A DNA stretch of 64,000 bases from an uncultured Sulfitobacter sp. (GCA_947502265.1 CANMZB010000017.1:1-64000); one strand, 5' to 3'; shown: positions 8,178-17,759, counted from the first letter of the stretch. The notes: generated by a model from the letters alone, not told the origin. Numbers and translations: made by a program.

Positions 8178-8687
8178 TCACTCATCAGTGTCGTGTGTTT
8201 CATCACCGTCGTATGTGCCAGCATGCATTTCCAATCTACGAACCAACGCGATGATGATAAGCGCAAGAATGACCGTCATCCCAGCGATGGTCCACTCTCC
8301 TAGCCCGCAAGCAACACCGATCGCTGCCGCGACCCACATGCTTGCACCGGTGGTCAGGCCGCGCACCTTGCCCTGAGAGAATACGATCAAGCCAGCGGCC
8401 AGAAATGCCACACCACCAGTTACCGCTTCAATGATGCGCAGCGGGTCCATTCTGACCGTGTCACCGAATTCGTCGGCACGTGCTAACAGAGCCAGAGTCA
8501 AAAGACAGTAAATACACGCGGCGAGACCGATCAGCATATGGGTGCGCAGCCCTGCCGCACGACGGGACGTTTCACGTTCAAGCCCGATCAGGCCACAAAA
8601 AACAACGGTAGCCAAAGTTCGGGCAACGACGACTGACAGTGGTAGAGCAGGTGCCAATGAAAATTCGTTTAGCAATTCACCCCACAT
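8178..8687 (-). CDS. MgtC/SapB family membrane protein
   Basis: 169 residues. The hallmark is the N-terminal GLIGLERETSRRAAGLRTHMLIGLAA (about residues 33-58): a Gly-Leu-Glu-Arg after the first helix and the Ala-Gly-Leu-Arg-Thr-His turn. A second conserved part is VTGGVAFLAAGLIV with Gly-Leu-Thr-Thr-Gly-Ala downstream. Four to five membrane helices are apparent, with a short acidic tail. The protein has the membrane part only and lacks the C-terminal ACT-like domain. MgtC proteins modulate membrane energetics and Mg-limited or acid stress survival. Its neighbours here are envelope/stress genes, which fits. Confidence 0.85.
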   Translation of the reverse strand: MWGELLNEFSLAPALPLSVVVARTLATVVFCGLIGLERETSRRAAGLRTHMLIGLAACIYCLLTLALLARADEFGDTVRMDPLRIIEAVTGGVAFLAAGLIVFSQGKVRGLTTGASMWVAAAIGVACGLGEWTIAGMTVILALIIIALVRRLEMHAGTYDGDETHDTDE

Positions 8688-8896
8688 CAGGAAATGACCG
8701 ATTCATCTTGGTAGTGGGTATTAAGGCGTCCCGTTTTCATTTCGAAGCTTTCGTTAGTGATCATCTGCAAAAATGCGGGGTTGATACCCGCAAATTTCGC
8801 AAGGCGATGTTTTATGTAGCAGAGGATTTAACATTGTTTATTGCCGCTGGCGGTTTTCACTGGATAGACCATTGTCAGAGTGCCAAAATCAAATGT

Positions 8897-8925
8897 CTTG
8901 TGGCCTCCAGACCGGAGGCCACAAG
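8897..8925 (-). terminator. Probable terminator of the PRC-barrel gene
   Basis: A perfect 12-base stem CTTGTGGCCTCC (8897-8908) / GGAGGCCACAAG (8914-8925) with a 5-base loop, 18 bases after the PRC-barrel stop. On the minus strand it is followed by an AT-rich but not pure U tract, so strength is uncertain. Confidence 0.6.
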
Positions 8926-8942
8926 TGTCTGATGTTTTGCAA

Positions 8943-9296
8943 TCAAAGCCAGTAGTTTTGCGCACGGTAATGCTCGTGCGTTCTCTTCTCCCAATCACGA
9001 TCAGCATGCCAATTCGTGCCTCGCTCTGGCGCGCCTTTGACTTCCTGTTCAGTGATGTCTGTGACAAAGCCGTTTTTGGCGGTGTCATAGTGAAGCTTGC
9101 TCCACGGTACAGGGTGATGTTCTTCGCCCATTCCCAGAAAGCCGCCAAAACCCATTACGGCATATGCGACCTTACCCGACTCTTTATCAATCATAAGGTG
9201 ATCGATTGATCCCACGTTAGATCCGTCACTGCCGTATACTTCTGTTCCGTTCACGTCAGACGACGAAACAAGACTTGCGTGTGTTGAAGTGCCCAT
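8943..9296 (-). CDS. PRC-barrel domain protein
   Basis: 117 residues. The PRC-barrel core is visible: SSSDVNGTEVYGSDGSNVGS (about residues 10-29), HLMIDKESGKVAYAVMGFGGFLGMG and HHPVPWSKLHYD. The family binds or coats in ribosome maturation and photosynthetic complexes, but stand-alone versions like this are usually stress-associated proteins of unclear role. Two tandem ATGs (9299 and 9296) follow AGGAGG; the second has the better spacing. It is preceded by a perfect stress-type promoter and followed by its own terminator, so it is monocistronic and probably part of the general stress response. Confidence 0.85.
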   Translation of the reverse strand: MGTSTHASLVSSSDVNGTEVYGSDGSNVGSIDHLMIDKESGKVAYAVMGFGGFLGMGEEHHPVPWSKLHYDTAKNGFVTDITEQEVKGAPERGTNWHADRDWEKRTHEHYRAQNYWL

Positions 9297-9328
9297 CATT
9301 TCCTCCTGTGTTCTGGACATATTAAGCT

Positions 9329-9354
9329 AACGAATGATTGTGGCTTTGGGTTCC
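9329..9354 (-). promoter_or_regulatory. EcfG-type general-stress promoter of the PRC-barrel gene
   Basis: On the minus strand: GGAAC (9354-9350), 17-base spacer, CGTT (9332-9329). It lies 33 bases before the chosen ATG, leaving a short leader that still contains the AGGAGG ribosome site. Confidence 0.8.
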
Positions 9355-9497
9355 GCAAGACTAATCACCAAGGCAAAATTGTTCGGTGACTTTTGCTTAT
9401 GGCAATCTGATGCCCGTTCGTTGACGGTTCTAGCGCTGAAGGATAGCAAAGGCATTTGTCGGCATGTCGCCCGTCAGACCATCGCAGGAGACCGAAC

Positions 9498-10088
9498 ATG
9501 AAGCGTCACAATACCCACGCCCTCAGCGATGTTCTCGATCAACTGGCGAGTGTTATTGACGGCGATTACATTACATTTGATGAAGTGATCGACAAACTCG
9601 GGCGGCGCTCTTTTGCCTCGTTGATGTTGGTGTTTGCACTGATCTGCACTTCTCCGGCGAGCGCGATTCCGGGTGTGACCACGATGGTCGCCGTGATCGT
9701 GTTCATCCTGACTGTCCAGATGATCGCAGGGCGCAAGTCAGTCTGGTTGCCGGATTTCATAACGCGTCGTCAATTGTCCGCGGCCAAGCTTGAAAAAGGA
9801 ATTGCGTGGCTGCGCAGACCTGTCCGATTTGTAGAACGGTTCGTGAAGGTTCGGCTGACCTTCGTCTTCGATCCCCCGTGGTTCTGGGTGCCGTTGATCC
9901 TGATCTTGTGCCTGACAATATTTATGCCGTTCATGGAGGTCATACCGGCTTCCGGGTCCATCGCATCCGCTGTTATCGCCATTTTTGCCGCCGGATTGTT
10001 GACGCGCGACGGAGCACTCGTAATGGCGTCACTTTTTGCGCTTCTGGCTGTGCCGATAGCCGTTTGGCAGTTCGGTTTTGCGGGCTGA
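9498..10088 (+). CDS. ExoD family membrane protein
   Basis: 196 residues. Recognised by ALSDVLDQLASVIDGDYITFDEVIDKLGRRSFASLMLVFALICTSP in pieces: the conserved Gly-Arg-Arg-Ser-Phe and the Pro-Ser/Ala-Ile-Pro-Gly loop (about residues 34-58), followed by WLPDFITRR and a C-terminal pair of hydrophobic helices. ExoD proteins are inner-membrane proteins linked to exopolysaccharide synthesis and alkali tolerance in rhizobia. ATG at 9498 has GCAGGAG upstream; the earlier in-frame start at 9456 lacks one. It is divergent from the PRC-barrel gene. Confidence 0.85.
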   Translation: MKRHNTHALSDVLDQLASVIDGDYITFDEVIDKLGRRSFASLMLVFALICTSPASAIPGVTTMVAVIVFILTVQMIAGRKSVWLPDFITRRQLSAAKLEKGIAWLRRPVRFVERFVKVRLTFVFDPPWFWVPLILILCLTIFMPFMEVIPASGSIASAVIAIFAAGLLTRDGALVMASLFALLAVPIAVWQFGFAG

Positions 10089-10155
10089 ACACCGCCATTA
10101 TCCGTGTTTTGGTTTTGACCCAGACCCGCAGATCAAATGAAACGATAATTTCAGC

Positions 10156-10188
10156 GGAACCAAAACCGCCATTGTTGGTTTAAGTTCC
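10156..10188. repeat. Interrupted palindrome abutting the acyl-CoA dehydrogenase start codon
   Basis: GGAAC-N2-AAACC-N9-GGTTT-N2-GTTCC, ending on the base before the ATG at 10189. Ten base pairs on each arm match exactly. The position covers the ribosome-binding region, where no ordinary Shine-Dalgarno is seen. It may be an operator or a hairpin affecting translation. Confidence 0.5.
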
Positions 10189-12429
10189 ATGAGAACATTT
10201 CGTCAACATCTCACCAAACCGATCCATAAATGGGCTCTGAAGGCCCTGCCAACCCTTTCGGATACAGAACGCGATGCACTTGAAGCGGGTGACGTCTGGT
10301 GGGAGAGGGAGCTTTTTTCCGGCAATCCTGACTGGGAAAAATTGCACAACATCAAAGCGCCACAACTGACAACCGAAGAGCAAGCATTCCTTGACGGTCC
10401 GTGTCGCGAACTTTGTGAAATGATTGATGACTGGAAAATCAATCAACTGGACGGTGATCTTCCACCCGAAGTCTGGAATTTCCTGAGACAAAAGAAATTC
10501 TTCGGTATGATTATCCCGAAAGCGTATGGCGGGTTGGAGTTCTCAGCCTTCGCGCATTCGGAGGTCGTGCGCTTTATCTCGACCAGATCGGTCGCTGCAG
10601 CGGTGACCGTAATGGTACCAAACTCGCTTGGACCCGGGGAGTTGCTTTTGCATTTCGGGACCGACGTGCAGAAAGAACACTGGTTGCCACGTCTGGCCAA
10701 AGGGGATGAACTGCCTGCTTTCGGGCTGACAAGTGCCGAAGCGGGTTCGGATGCCTCGGCGATGGTCGACGAAGGGATTGTCTGTAAGGGGGAGTGGAAG
10801 GGCGAAAAAGTGCTTGGCATCCGGCTGAATTGGGCCAAGCGATACATCACGCTCGCGCCAGTTTGCACTGTACTGGGACTTGCGTTCAAAATGAGCGATC
10901 CTGACGGGTTGCTGGGCGACACGGAAGATATCGGGATCACCTGTGCGTTGGTGCCGACCGATTTGCAGGGGGTCGAGACCGGACGACGGCATTTGCCATC
11001 CTCGACTATGTTCATGAACGGTCCGACGACAGGTCAAGACGTGTTTATACCATTAGAGAACATCATCGGTGGCCCAGAATATGCCGGGCGAGGTTGGATG
11101 ATGTTGATGACGGCACTTGCTGCCGGACGCGGTATCTCGCTGCCCTCGATGGGCTGCGCGGCAATCGCACTTTCTGCGCATACTACAGGTGCTTATGCGC
11201 GCATTCGCCAGCAGTTTAACTTGCCCATCGGCAAGTTTGGTGGGGTACAGGCGCGGATGGGCCGATTGGCCGCAGACGCTTACTCGATGGACGCCGCGCG
11301 CCATCTGACCTGCGCGGGTCTGGACGAGGGGCGCGCGCTGTCGGTGATCTCTGCCATTATGAAAGCACACGCCACCTACCGGATGCGCGAGGCCTTGAAT
11401 GACGCGATGGATGTTCACTCGGGTAAGGCCGTGATTGACGGGCCGTCGAATTATCTGCTGCCTTTCTACCGCGCTGTGCCCATCGGCATAACGGTTGAGG
11501 GTGCGAACATCGTGACGCGCAGCTTGATCATCTTCGGGCAGGGATCCATTCGCGCGCATCCGCATATGCTGGAGAATATTCAGGCACTTGGCGTTGCGGA
11601 CAAAGATGAATCGCTGCGTCGTTTTGATGAAAGCTTCTGGGCGCATGTCGGCCACACGACCCGCACTTTCTTTCGTGCGTGGGGCCGCGCGTGGACAGGT
11701 GGCAGGTTTGGCCCTTCACCCGAACATGCAGGACCTCTTGCACCAATATATCGCCAGCTTGGCCGTTGGTCTGCCGCTTACGCGTTGACCGCAGATTTTG
11801 CCTTTTTGACTATGGGCGGCGCGCTCAAACGCAAGGAAATGATATCGGGCCGGATGGGCGACGTGCTGTCCGAGATGTATATCTTGTCCGCCACGTTAAA
11901 ACGCTGGGAGGATGAAGGGCGCAACGAGGCCGATTTGCCAGTGGTGCGCTACGCCGCTGCGCGCAGTTTTCGGAGTATTCAGGAAGCGATGGACGGAGTT
12001 CTGTCGAACTTTCCCGCTCGTTGGGCGGCATGGGTGCTGCGCTTTATCACTCTCGCAGGAAACACCGCCGCTTCGCGCGATGACAGGCTTACAGAGCAAT
12101 GTTCCGATCTGATTTATGAGCCTTCGGCGACGCGTGACCGCATTGTAGGACGTATCGCCGACGGCTGTCACTCCGACGGGATCGATTTGCTGAACCGCTG
12201 TTACGCGGCGGTTACGGAGGCTGCACCGCTGATGAAGAAGCTGCGCGATCTCAAAAAGTCACCTGAGGCGGCACATCAAGCGGGTGTGCTTAGTGATGCC
12301 GAGGTTGCACAAATCAGCGAAATGCAGGCGCTGGTGGCAAAGGTTGTCGCGGTCGACGATTACACCGCTGAGGAGCTTTCAGAACTATTTCCGGACATGC
12401 GCAAACCTGTTGCGAGGGCTGCGGAATGA
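10189..12429 (+). CDS. fadE: Long acyl-CoA dehydrogenase (FadE type)
   Basis: 746 residues, far longer than ordinary 380-residue acyl-CoA dehydrogenases and like the FadE class with an extra C-terminal domain (about residues 430-740). It catalyses FAD-dependent alpha-beta desaturation of acyl-CoA, the first step of beta-oxidation. Landmarks: IPKAYGGLEFSAFAHSEVV (about 108-126), FGLTSAEAGSDAS (FAD/substrate loop, about 179-191), a Tyr-Arg-Ala...GITVEGANIVTRSL segment (about 425-445) with the family Glu, and IFGQGSIRAHP. No N-terminal membrane helix is seen. Its stop overlaps the thiolase start by four bases (ATGA), so it is the first gene of a coupled beta-oxidation operon. A palindrome directly precedes the start. 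Confidence 0.85.
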   Translation: MRTFRQHLTKPIHKWALKALPTLSDTERDALEAGDVWWERELFSGNPDWEKLHNIKAPQLTTEEQAFLDGPCRELCEMIDDWKINQLDGDLPPEVWNFLRQKKFFGMIIPKAYGGLEFSAFAHSEVVRFISTRSVAAAVTVMVPNSLGPGELLLHFGTDVQKEHWLPRLAKGDELPAFGLTSAEAGSDASAMVDEGIVCKGEWKGEKVLGIRLNWAKRYITLAPVCTVLGLAFKMSDPDGLLGDTEDIGITCALVPTDLQGVETGRRHLPSSTMFMNGPTTGQDVFIPLENIIGGPEYAGRGWMMLMTALAAGRGISLPSMGCAAIALSAHTTGAYARIRQQFNLPIGKFGGVQARMGRLAADAYSMDAARHLTCAGLDEGRALSVISAIMKAHATYRMREALNDAMDVHSGKAVIDGPSNYLLPFYRAVPIGITVEGANIVTRSLIIFGQGSIRAHPHMLENIQALGVADKDESLRRFDESFWAHVGHTTRTFFRAWGRAWTGGRFGPSPEHAGPLAPIYRQLGRWSAAYALTADFAFLTMGGALKRKEMISGRMGDVLSEMYILSATLKRWEDEGRNEADLPVVRYAAARSFRSIQEAMDGVLSNFPARWAAWVLRFITLAGNTAASRDDRLTEQCSDLIYEPSATRDRIVGRIADGCHSDGIDLLNRCYAAVTEAAPLMKKLRDLKKSPEAAHQAGVLSDAEVAQISEMQALVAKVVAVDDYTAEELSELFPDMRKPVARAAE

Positions 12430-13718
12430 CAGAACGCCCAGTCTACCTCGTCGATGGTGCCAGAACACCATTTCTGAAAGCAAGGGGCGGACCCGGTCCG
12501 TTCACACCGATTGATCTGGCCGTGCAATGTGGCCGTCCGTTGCTGACGCGGCAACCGTTCGAGAGAACAGCCTTTGATCTGGTCATTCTCGGTTGCGCTA
12601 ATGTAATCGCCGACGAGATGAACCCCGCTCGCGTTGCCGCTCTCCGCCTTGGCATGGGCGAGAAGATGGTCGCCTTCACCACGCAAATCAATTGCGGGTC
12701 GGGGATGCAGTCAATCGACACTGCGTTCCGGTATATCCGTGAGGGTACACATGATCTTGTCCTTGCAGGCGGTGCCGAGGCCCTAAGCCATGCGCCGTTG
12801 GTTTTACGCCAAAGTGCTGTTGAGTGGTTTGGCGAAATGAATGCTGCAAAAGGACCGGTGGCACAGGCCCGTGCAATGGCTGGGCTCAGGCCGGAATTTT
12901 TCAAGCCTGTGATCGGCCTTGAGCGAGGGTTGACCGACCCTGTTACCACGTTGAACATGGGGCAAACCGCTGAAGTGCTGGCGCACCGGTTCGGGATCGA
13001 CCGGAAAACGGCCGATGCTTACGCGATGGACAGCCATCACAGGCTGGCTCATGCGCAGAACGAAGGATGGTTGAACGACGAGGTGATGACCGCCTTCGAT
13101 AGCGATGACGGCAAAGCATATGATCACGATGACGGTGTGCGTCCGGACAACAATATGGAGGCGCTGGCAAAGCTGTCGCCTGCATTTGAAAAGCCTTATG
13201 GCAAAGTGACCCCCGGCAACTCAAGCCAGATTACCGATGGCGCGTCATGGGTGATCGTCGCGTCAGAGGCCGCCGTCGAGAAGCACAACCTGAAACCGAT
13301 TGCGCGGATTATCGACAGTGAGTGGGCGGGTCTTGATCCGTCTGTCATGGGGCTCGGGCCGGTGGTGTCGGCCACGCCGTTGATCCAGCGGAACGGATTG
13401 GATCTGGGCGGCATAGATTTGTGGGAGTTGAACGAAGCGTTCGCGGCACAAGTTCTGTCCTGCGTTGCAGCGTGGAACGATCCTGATTTCTGCCGTGAGG
13501 TTTTGGGCCTGGATCAACCATTCGGGCTGATTGACCGCGACCGGCTGAATGTCGACGGCGGCGCGATTTCCCTCGGGCATCCGGTTGGCACCAGCGGCAA
13601 CCGGATTGTGCTGCATCTTGCCAACGCAATGAAAAGGCGTGGCGACAAAACGGGTGTGGCAACCGAATGTATCGGCGGCGGCTTGGGCGGCGCGATGTTG
13701 CTGGAGACTATAGGATGA
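12426..13718 (+). CDS. fadI: Thiolase (acetyl-CoA acyltransferase, FadI-like)
   Basis: 430 residues. A full thiolase with nucleophilic Cys90 in INCGSGMQS, the GGAEALSHAP loop, the C-terminal GHPVGTSG motif with the catalytic His near 385, and the second Cys in ECIGGG near 415. It cleaves 3-ketoacyl-CoA to acetyl-CoA and a shortened acyl-CoA. Length and context match FadI rather than short biosynthetic thiolases (about 390 residues). It overlaps both neighbours by four bases, consistent with translational coupling. Confidence 0.85.
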   Translation: MTERPVYLVDGARTPFLKARGGPGPFTPIDLAVQCGRPLLTRQPFERTAFDLVILGCANVIADEMNPARVAALRLGMGEKMVAFTTQINCGSGMQSIDTAFRYIREGTHDLVLAGGAEALSHAPLVLRQSAVEWFGEMNAAKGPVAQARAMAGLRPEFFKPVIGLERGLTDPVTTLNMGQTAEVLAHRFGIDRKTADAYAMDSHHRLAHAQNEGWLNDEVMTAFDSDDGKAYDHDDGVRPDNNMEALAKLSPAFEKPYGKVTPGNSSQITDGASWVIVASEAAVEKHNLKPIARIIDSEWAGLDPSVMGLGPVVSATPLIQRNGLDLGGIDLWELNEAFAAQVLSCVAAWNDPDFCREVLGLDQPFGLIDRDRLNVDGGAISLGHPVGTSGNRIVLHLANAMKRRGDKTGVATECIGGGLGGAMLLETIG

Positions 13719-15790
13719 GCAAATCGGTTCTCGAATACTTGGGCGAAACAAAGCTGGAGCTTGGCGCGGTTGGCGCGCCGGTCGAGAGCGATTGGCAGTC
13801 TGGCATTGGCGAAGACGGCATTGCATGGCTGGCGCTGGACCGTCAGGGCAGCAGCGTAAACACGATTTCACAAGGCGTGCTGCGCGGACTTGCGGATCAT
13901 TTGGACACCTTCGAAAGGGATACTCCCAAGGCCATTGTGATCCGCTCCGCCAAGAAGGCAGGATTTGCCGCTGGCGCGGATATATCTGCATTTAACGAGA
14001 TGTCTGATAAAGGCGCAGAAGACCTGTTGAAGCAGGGTCACGATGTGTTGGACCGCTTGGCATCACTCGACTGTCCGACGATCTGCGTCGTTCACGGCGC
14101 GGCACTTGGCGCCGGGTTTGAACTGGCGCTGGCTTGCGATTGGCGGATCGCGATCGAAGATGCGTCCTTCGGGTTTCCCGAAGTGCAGCTTGGCCTGCAC
14201 CCCGGTTTGGGCGGCACATTCCGGTTGCCCGCGCTGATCGGACCGACAGAGGCCATCGCTCTAATGCTGACCGGCAAGACGGCGCATACCGATAATGCGA
14301 AAGAGCTTGGCATTGCGGATGTGGTTTGCCGCGAAAGGCATGTGAAAGCTGCTGTTGACGCAATCGTTGCGGGTCAGATGAAGCACGAAGGCGCTGGTCT
14401 GCTGGCGCGCGCTTTCACGTTGTCCACGGCGCGTGCGCTTGCTGCCAGGCAGATGCGTGCAGAAACGGCAAAGCAGGCGCCTGCGGAGCATTATCCAGCG
14501 CCTTATGCGTTGATTGACCTGTGGGAAGAACACGGTGACGATGCAGACGAAATGCAGGCTGGCGAGATTGCGTCGTTCGCGCGTTTGCTGAAATCCGAGA
14601 CGTCGCAAAACCTGCGCCGCGTGTTTTTCCTGCGTCAGGGCTTGAGGGATAACGCCAAGGGGGATGATGGGATTTCCCATGTTCACGTTGTCGGGGCAGG
14701 GGCAATGGGGGCGGAAATTGCTGCTTGGACGGCGTTGAAAGGCAAGACTGTCACACTGGGTGATGTCGATAACGAACCGTTGGCGAAGGCGTTAAAGCTG
14801 GCACGTAAGATCTGTAATGACAAGCACCTGAGCAGTGCGGAGAGCCGCGACGTTCTGGACCGTCTCATGCCCGATCCGAAAGGATACGGTATTTCCATTG
14901 CCGATCTGGTGATTGAAGCAGCACCGGAAAAGCCGGAATTGAAAAGCAAGATTTATGCCGATCTGGGCGAGAAAATGAAGCCGGATGCGATTTTAGCGAC
15001 CAATACATCCAGCCTGCCGCTTAGCGGCTTGGCTGACAAGACCAAAGCGCCCCAGCATTTTGCCGGTCTTCATTTCTTCAATCCTGTGTCCAAACTGGAA
15101 CTGGTCGAAGTTGTCGCCCATGATAGCACCTCCAGTGCAACGCTTGATCGGTTATCCGCCTTCTGCGGCGCAATTGGCCGCCTGCCGCTGCGCGTACAGG
15201 ACTACCCCGGATTTCTTGTGAACCGCGCGCTGACGCCCTACCTGCTGGAAGCGATGGTGTTGATGGATGAAGGTGTGCCGAAAGAAGTGATCGACCGCGC
15301 TGCTATCGACTTTGGTATGCCGATGGGGCCGGTCGCACTGGCCGATCAGGTTGGTCTGGATATCTGCCTCCATGTGGCCGAAAGCCTGCGTGAACACCTG
15401 GACAAGCCTATGCTTGATGTCTCGGATGCGCTGCGCAAAAAGGTGGAGGAGGGCCACACGGGCAAGAAAGCAGGCAAAGGGTTCTACGACTGGTCTGATG
15501 GCACGCCGCACCCCGAACATGATAACGAGGGGCCGGATGATCTGACCGACCGGCTGATCCTGCCGATGCTGGATGCCTGCGTTGAATGCCTGCGCAAGGA
15601 TGTCGCCCGCAGTGCCGACGAGGTTGACGGGGCGATGATCTTCGCCACCGGTTTCGCACCGTTCAGAGGCGGGCCGATGCACTATGCTAAGTCGCGCGGA
15701 AACGCAGAGGTCACTGCGAAACTTTTAGAGCTTGCCGAGCGCCACGGTCCACGGTTTGAGCCGGATGCGGGTTGGTCCCGACTTGGTTGA
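13715..15790 (+). CDS. fadJ: Bifunctional enoyl-CoA hydratase / 3-hydroxyacyl-CoA dehydrogenase
   Basis: 691 residues. The N-terminal crotonase part (about 1-200) shows AGFAAGADISAFNEM and GAALGAGFELALACDWRI (oxyanion hole, catalytic Glu region). The dehydrogenase part has the NAD-binding VHVVGAGAMGAEIAAW (about residue 325), ATNTSSLPLS, HFFNPVSKLELVEVV with the catalytic His, and a C-terminal repeat with GFLVNRALTPYLLEA. It converts trans-2-enoyl-CoA to 3-ketoacyl-CoA. ATG at 13715 overlaps the thiolase stop by four bases; the longer frame at 13667 lies inside the thiolase gene and is rejected. Confidence 0.9.
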   Translation: MSKSVLEYLGETKLELGAVGAPVESDWQSGIGEDGIAWLALDRQGSSVNTISQGVLRGLADHLDTFERDTPKAIVIRSAKKAGFAAGADISAFNEMSDKGAEDLLKQGHDVLDRLASLDCPTICVVHGAALGAGFELALACDWRIAIEDASFGFPEVQLGLHPGLGGTFRLPALIGPTEAIALMLTGKTAHTDNAKELGIADVVCRERHVKAAVDAIVAGQMKHEGAGLLARAFTLSTARALAARQMRAETAKQAPAEHYPAPYALIDLWEEHGDDADEMQAGEIASFARLLKSETSQNLRRVFFLRQGLRDNAKGDDGISHVHVVGAGAMGAEIAAWTALKGKTVTLGDVDNEPLAKALKLARKICNDKHLSSAESRDVLDRLMPDPKGYGISIADLVIEAAPEKPELKSKIYADLGEKMKPDAILATNTSSLPLSGLADKTKAPQHFAGLHFFNPVSKLELVEVVAHDSTSSATLDRLSAFCGAIGRLPLRVQDYPGFLVNRALTPYLLEAMVLMDEGVPKEVIDRAAIDFGMPMGPVALADQVGLDICLHVAESLREHLDKPMLDVSDALRKKVEEGHTGKKAGKGFYDWSDGTPHPEHDNEGPDDLTDRLILPMLDACVECLRKDVARSADEVDGAMIFATGFAPFRGGPMHYAKSRGNAEVTAKLLELAERHGPRFEPDAGWSRLG

Positions 15791-17612
15791 TGCTGTCCAA
15801 ATGACCGACGCCGATGATTTGGCAGCTAAAATCATCGCTGCTACCGGAGGCGACATCCGGTTGGCACTGCCACTGGGTCTAGGCAAACCTGTTACGCTGC
15901 TAAACGCACTGACCCGCGCGGCTTGCAGCGATCCGTCGGTCAATCTTTCAATCTTCACCGCACTGACGCTTGAGCGCCCGTCGCCGGGATCGGATATGGA
16001 AAAACGGTTTCTGGAGCCTGCGCTGGACCGCCTTTTCGGAAACTACCCTGAAATTCACTATGCACGATTGCTGCGTGACGGCGAACTTCCCGATAACATT
16101 CAGGTGAGCGAGTTCTTTTTGCTGGCCGGTCGCTGGCTTGGCGTCAGCGCTGTTCAACAGAATTACATTTCGGCCAATTACACTCATGCGCGGGATGTGT
16201 TGATCGCGCAGAAGCCGAACGTCCTGATCCAGCTTGTTGCGCGTGACGGCAAGCGGTTTTCACTGTCGGGCAATACTGACATTACCGCTGATCTGTTGGA
16301 CCGTCGCGCCGATGGCCGGATGGATTTTCTGATGGCGGGTGAGGTGAATGATCAGCTGCCGTTTATGACCGGTCGCTCTGCTGAAATTGAGGCCGATATT
16401 TTACAGTACTGCCTGACGCCGCCTGAACAGTTCGAGCTTTTTTCGGCGGTGCGCCAGCCGGTCTCAACCGAACATCACGCGATTGGCGTTCATGTCGCCG
16501 GACTGATCAAGGATGGCGGGACGTTGCAGCTTGGCATTGGCAAGACAGGCGACGCCATCGCACACGCTTTGACATTGCGTCAGAATGGGAAGTTTGCATC
16601 GGTTTTGGGCGAGCTCGCGCCAGATAGTAAGGCCGAAACCGCGGCTTTTGAAACTGGACTTTACGCTTCGGCCGAGATGCTGGTGCGCGGCTTATTGGAG
16701 TTGTTTGAGCAGGGCATCGTGAAACGGCAGGTGGAGGGTGCAGCGATCCACGCGGCGTTCTTTGTCGAGGATCGTGAATTCTATGCCAAGCTGCGCGAGA
16801 TGCCAGCCGAGAGGCGCGCGCAAATCCAGATGCGACCCGTGAGCTTTACCAACTCACTTTACGGCGAAGAGGATGCCAAACGCGAGGCCCGCCGAGATGC
16901 ACGGTTTGTGAACAGCGCGATGAAAGCGAACCTGCTGGGCGCTGTCGCCTCTGATATGACGGACGGTGGCAAGGTTGTCAGCGGGGTAGGCGGGCAGTTT
17001 AACTTCGTTGAGCAGGCTTTCGCGTTGGAGGGTGCGCGCTCGATCATTACGTTGCCGTCCACCCGCGAGAGTGGTGGAAAGACGGTGTCGAATATCGTGT
17101 GGGAGCTGCCATTTGCCACTGTACCGCATCACATGCGTGACATTGTGGTTACCGAATACGGTGTTGCAGACCTGCGCGGTCAACCCGATCACCGTGTCAT
17201 TGAGCGGATGTTGGCGATCACCGATGCGCGGTTTCAAGACGCGCTTTTGACGCAAGCACAGGATGCCGGAAAAATAGCCAAGGACTTCCGGCTGGGTGAT
17301 CAATTGAACACACCGGACCGGCTTGAGGGTTGGCACAAAGCCCACCGCGCGAACTTGCCCGATTTCCCATTCGGAACTGACTTCGACGATGTCGAACGCG
17401 TGTTATTGCCTGCGCTGGCGCTTTTGGGTAGCGCGAAAAAAGATCCGATTGCACTCGCCAAGCTGGTAGCAGCTTCGGTGTTGCGCCCTGCACCCGAGTG
17501 TGAGGAACGTGCGATGACGCGTATGGGGTTCGGTGCAAAACCCATGATGTCAGAGCCGATAAGCGCACGGGCATTGCGTGGTGCCTTGCGTGTCGAGCAT
17601 TCTGCGGACTAG
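15765..17612 (+). CDS. Acetyl-CoA hydrolase/transferase family protein
   Basis: About 615 residues. It belongs to the family of acetyl-CoA hydrolases and CoA-transferases: LALPLGLGKPVTLLNAL near the N-terminus, VSTEHHAIGVHVAGLIKDGGTLQLGIG (about residues 235-262), the SGVGGQFNFVEQA region (about 406-418) and the C-terminal VVTEYGVADLRG (about 464-475), a strongly conserved family stretch. It likely moves CoA between acids or hydrolyses acyl-CoA at the end of beta-oxidation. The start is uncertain: ATG at 15765 overlaps the preceding gene by 26 bases and has a weak GAG, while ATG at 15801 gives a 603-residue protein without a clear ribosome site. Confidence 0.8.
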   Translation: MRVGPDLVDAVQMTDADDLAAKIIAATGGDIRLALPLGLGKPVTLLNALTRAACSDPSVNLSIFTALTLERPSPGSDMEKRFLEPALDRLFGNYPEIHYARLLRDGELPDNIQVSEFFLLAGRWLGVSAVQQNYISANYTHARDVLIAQKPNVLIQLVARDGKRFSLSGNTDITADLLDRRADGRMDFLMAGEVNDQLPFMTGRSAEIEADILQYCLTPPEQFELFSAVRQPVSTEHHAIGVHVAGLIKDGGTLQLGIGKTGDAIAHALTLRQNGKFASVLGELAPDSKAETAAFETGLYASAEMLVRGLLELFEQGIVKRQVEGAAIHAAFFVEDREFYAKLREMPAERRAQIQMRPVSFTNSLYGEEDAKREARRDARFVNSAMKANLLGAVASDMTDGGKVVSGVGGQFNFVEQAFALEGARSIITLPSTRESGGKTVSNIVWELPFATVPHHMRDIVVTEYGVADLRGQPDHRVIERMLAITDARFQDALLTQAQDAGKIAKDFRLGDQLNTPDRLEGWHKAHRANLPDFPFGTDFDDVERVLLPALALLGSAKKDPIALAKLVAASVLRPAPECEERAMTRMGFGAKPMMSEPISARALRGALRVEHSAD

Positions 17613-17631
17613 CGAGCATTGTGTCTAAAAC

Positions 17632-17668
17632 TCGTTGCGCCATCTGAGACATCATCCACGCGCAACGA
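17632..17668. repeat. Inverted repeat between convergent units
   Basis: TCGTTGCGC (17632-17640) and GCGCAACGA (17660-17668) are exact inverse copies with a 19-base loop, just after the beta-oxidation operon and before the convergent oxidase genes. It could help end both transcripts, but there is no U tract. Confidence 0.4.
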
Positions 17669-17759
17669 CAGCCACGGGAATTGGCGCAGGGCGCTAACTT
17701 CGAAACTGGTTTGAGGTTTCATCTCATGAATGCACACTCTGGAGATAGTCGGACCTGCC

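Noticed and set aside
10156..10180. A sixth stress-type promoter (GGAAC-N16-GGTT) before the acyl-CoA dehydrogenase gene
   Set aside because: The second half deviates (GGTT), the start codon follows after only about nine bases, and the sequence is better explained as part of a palindrome.
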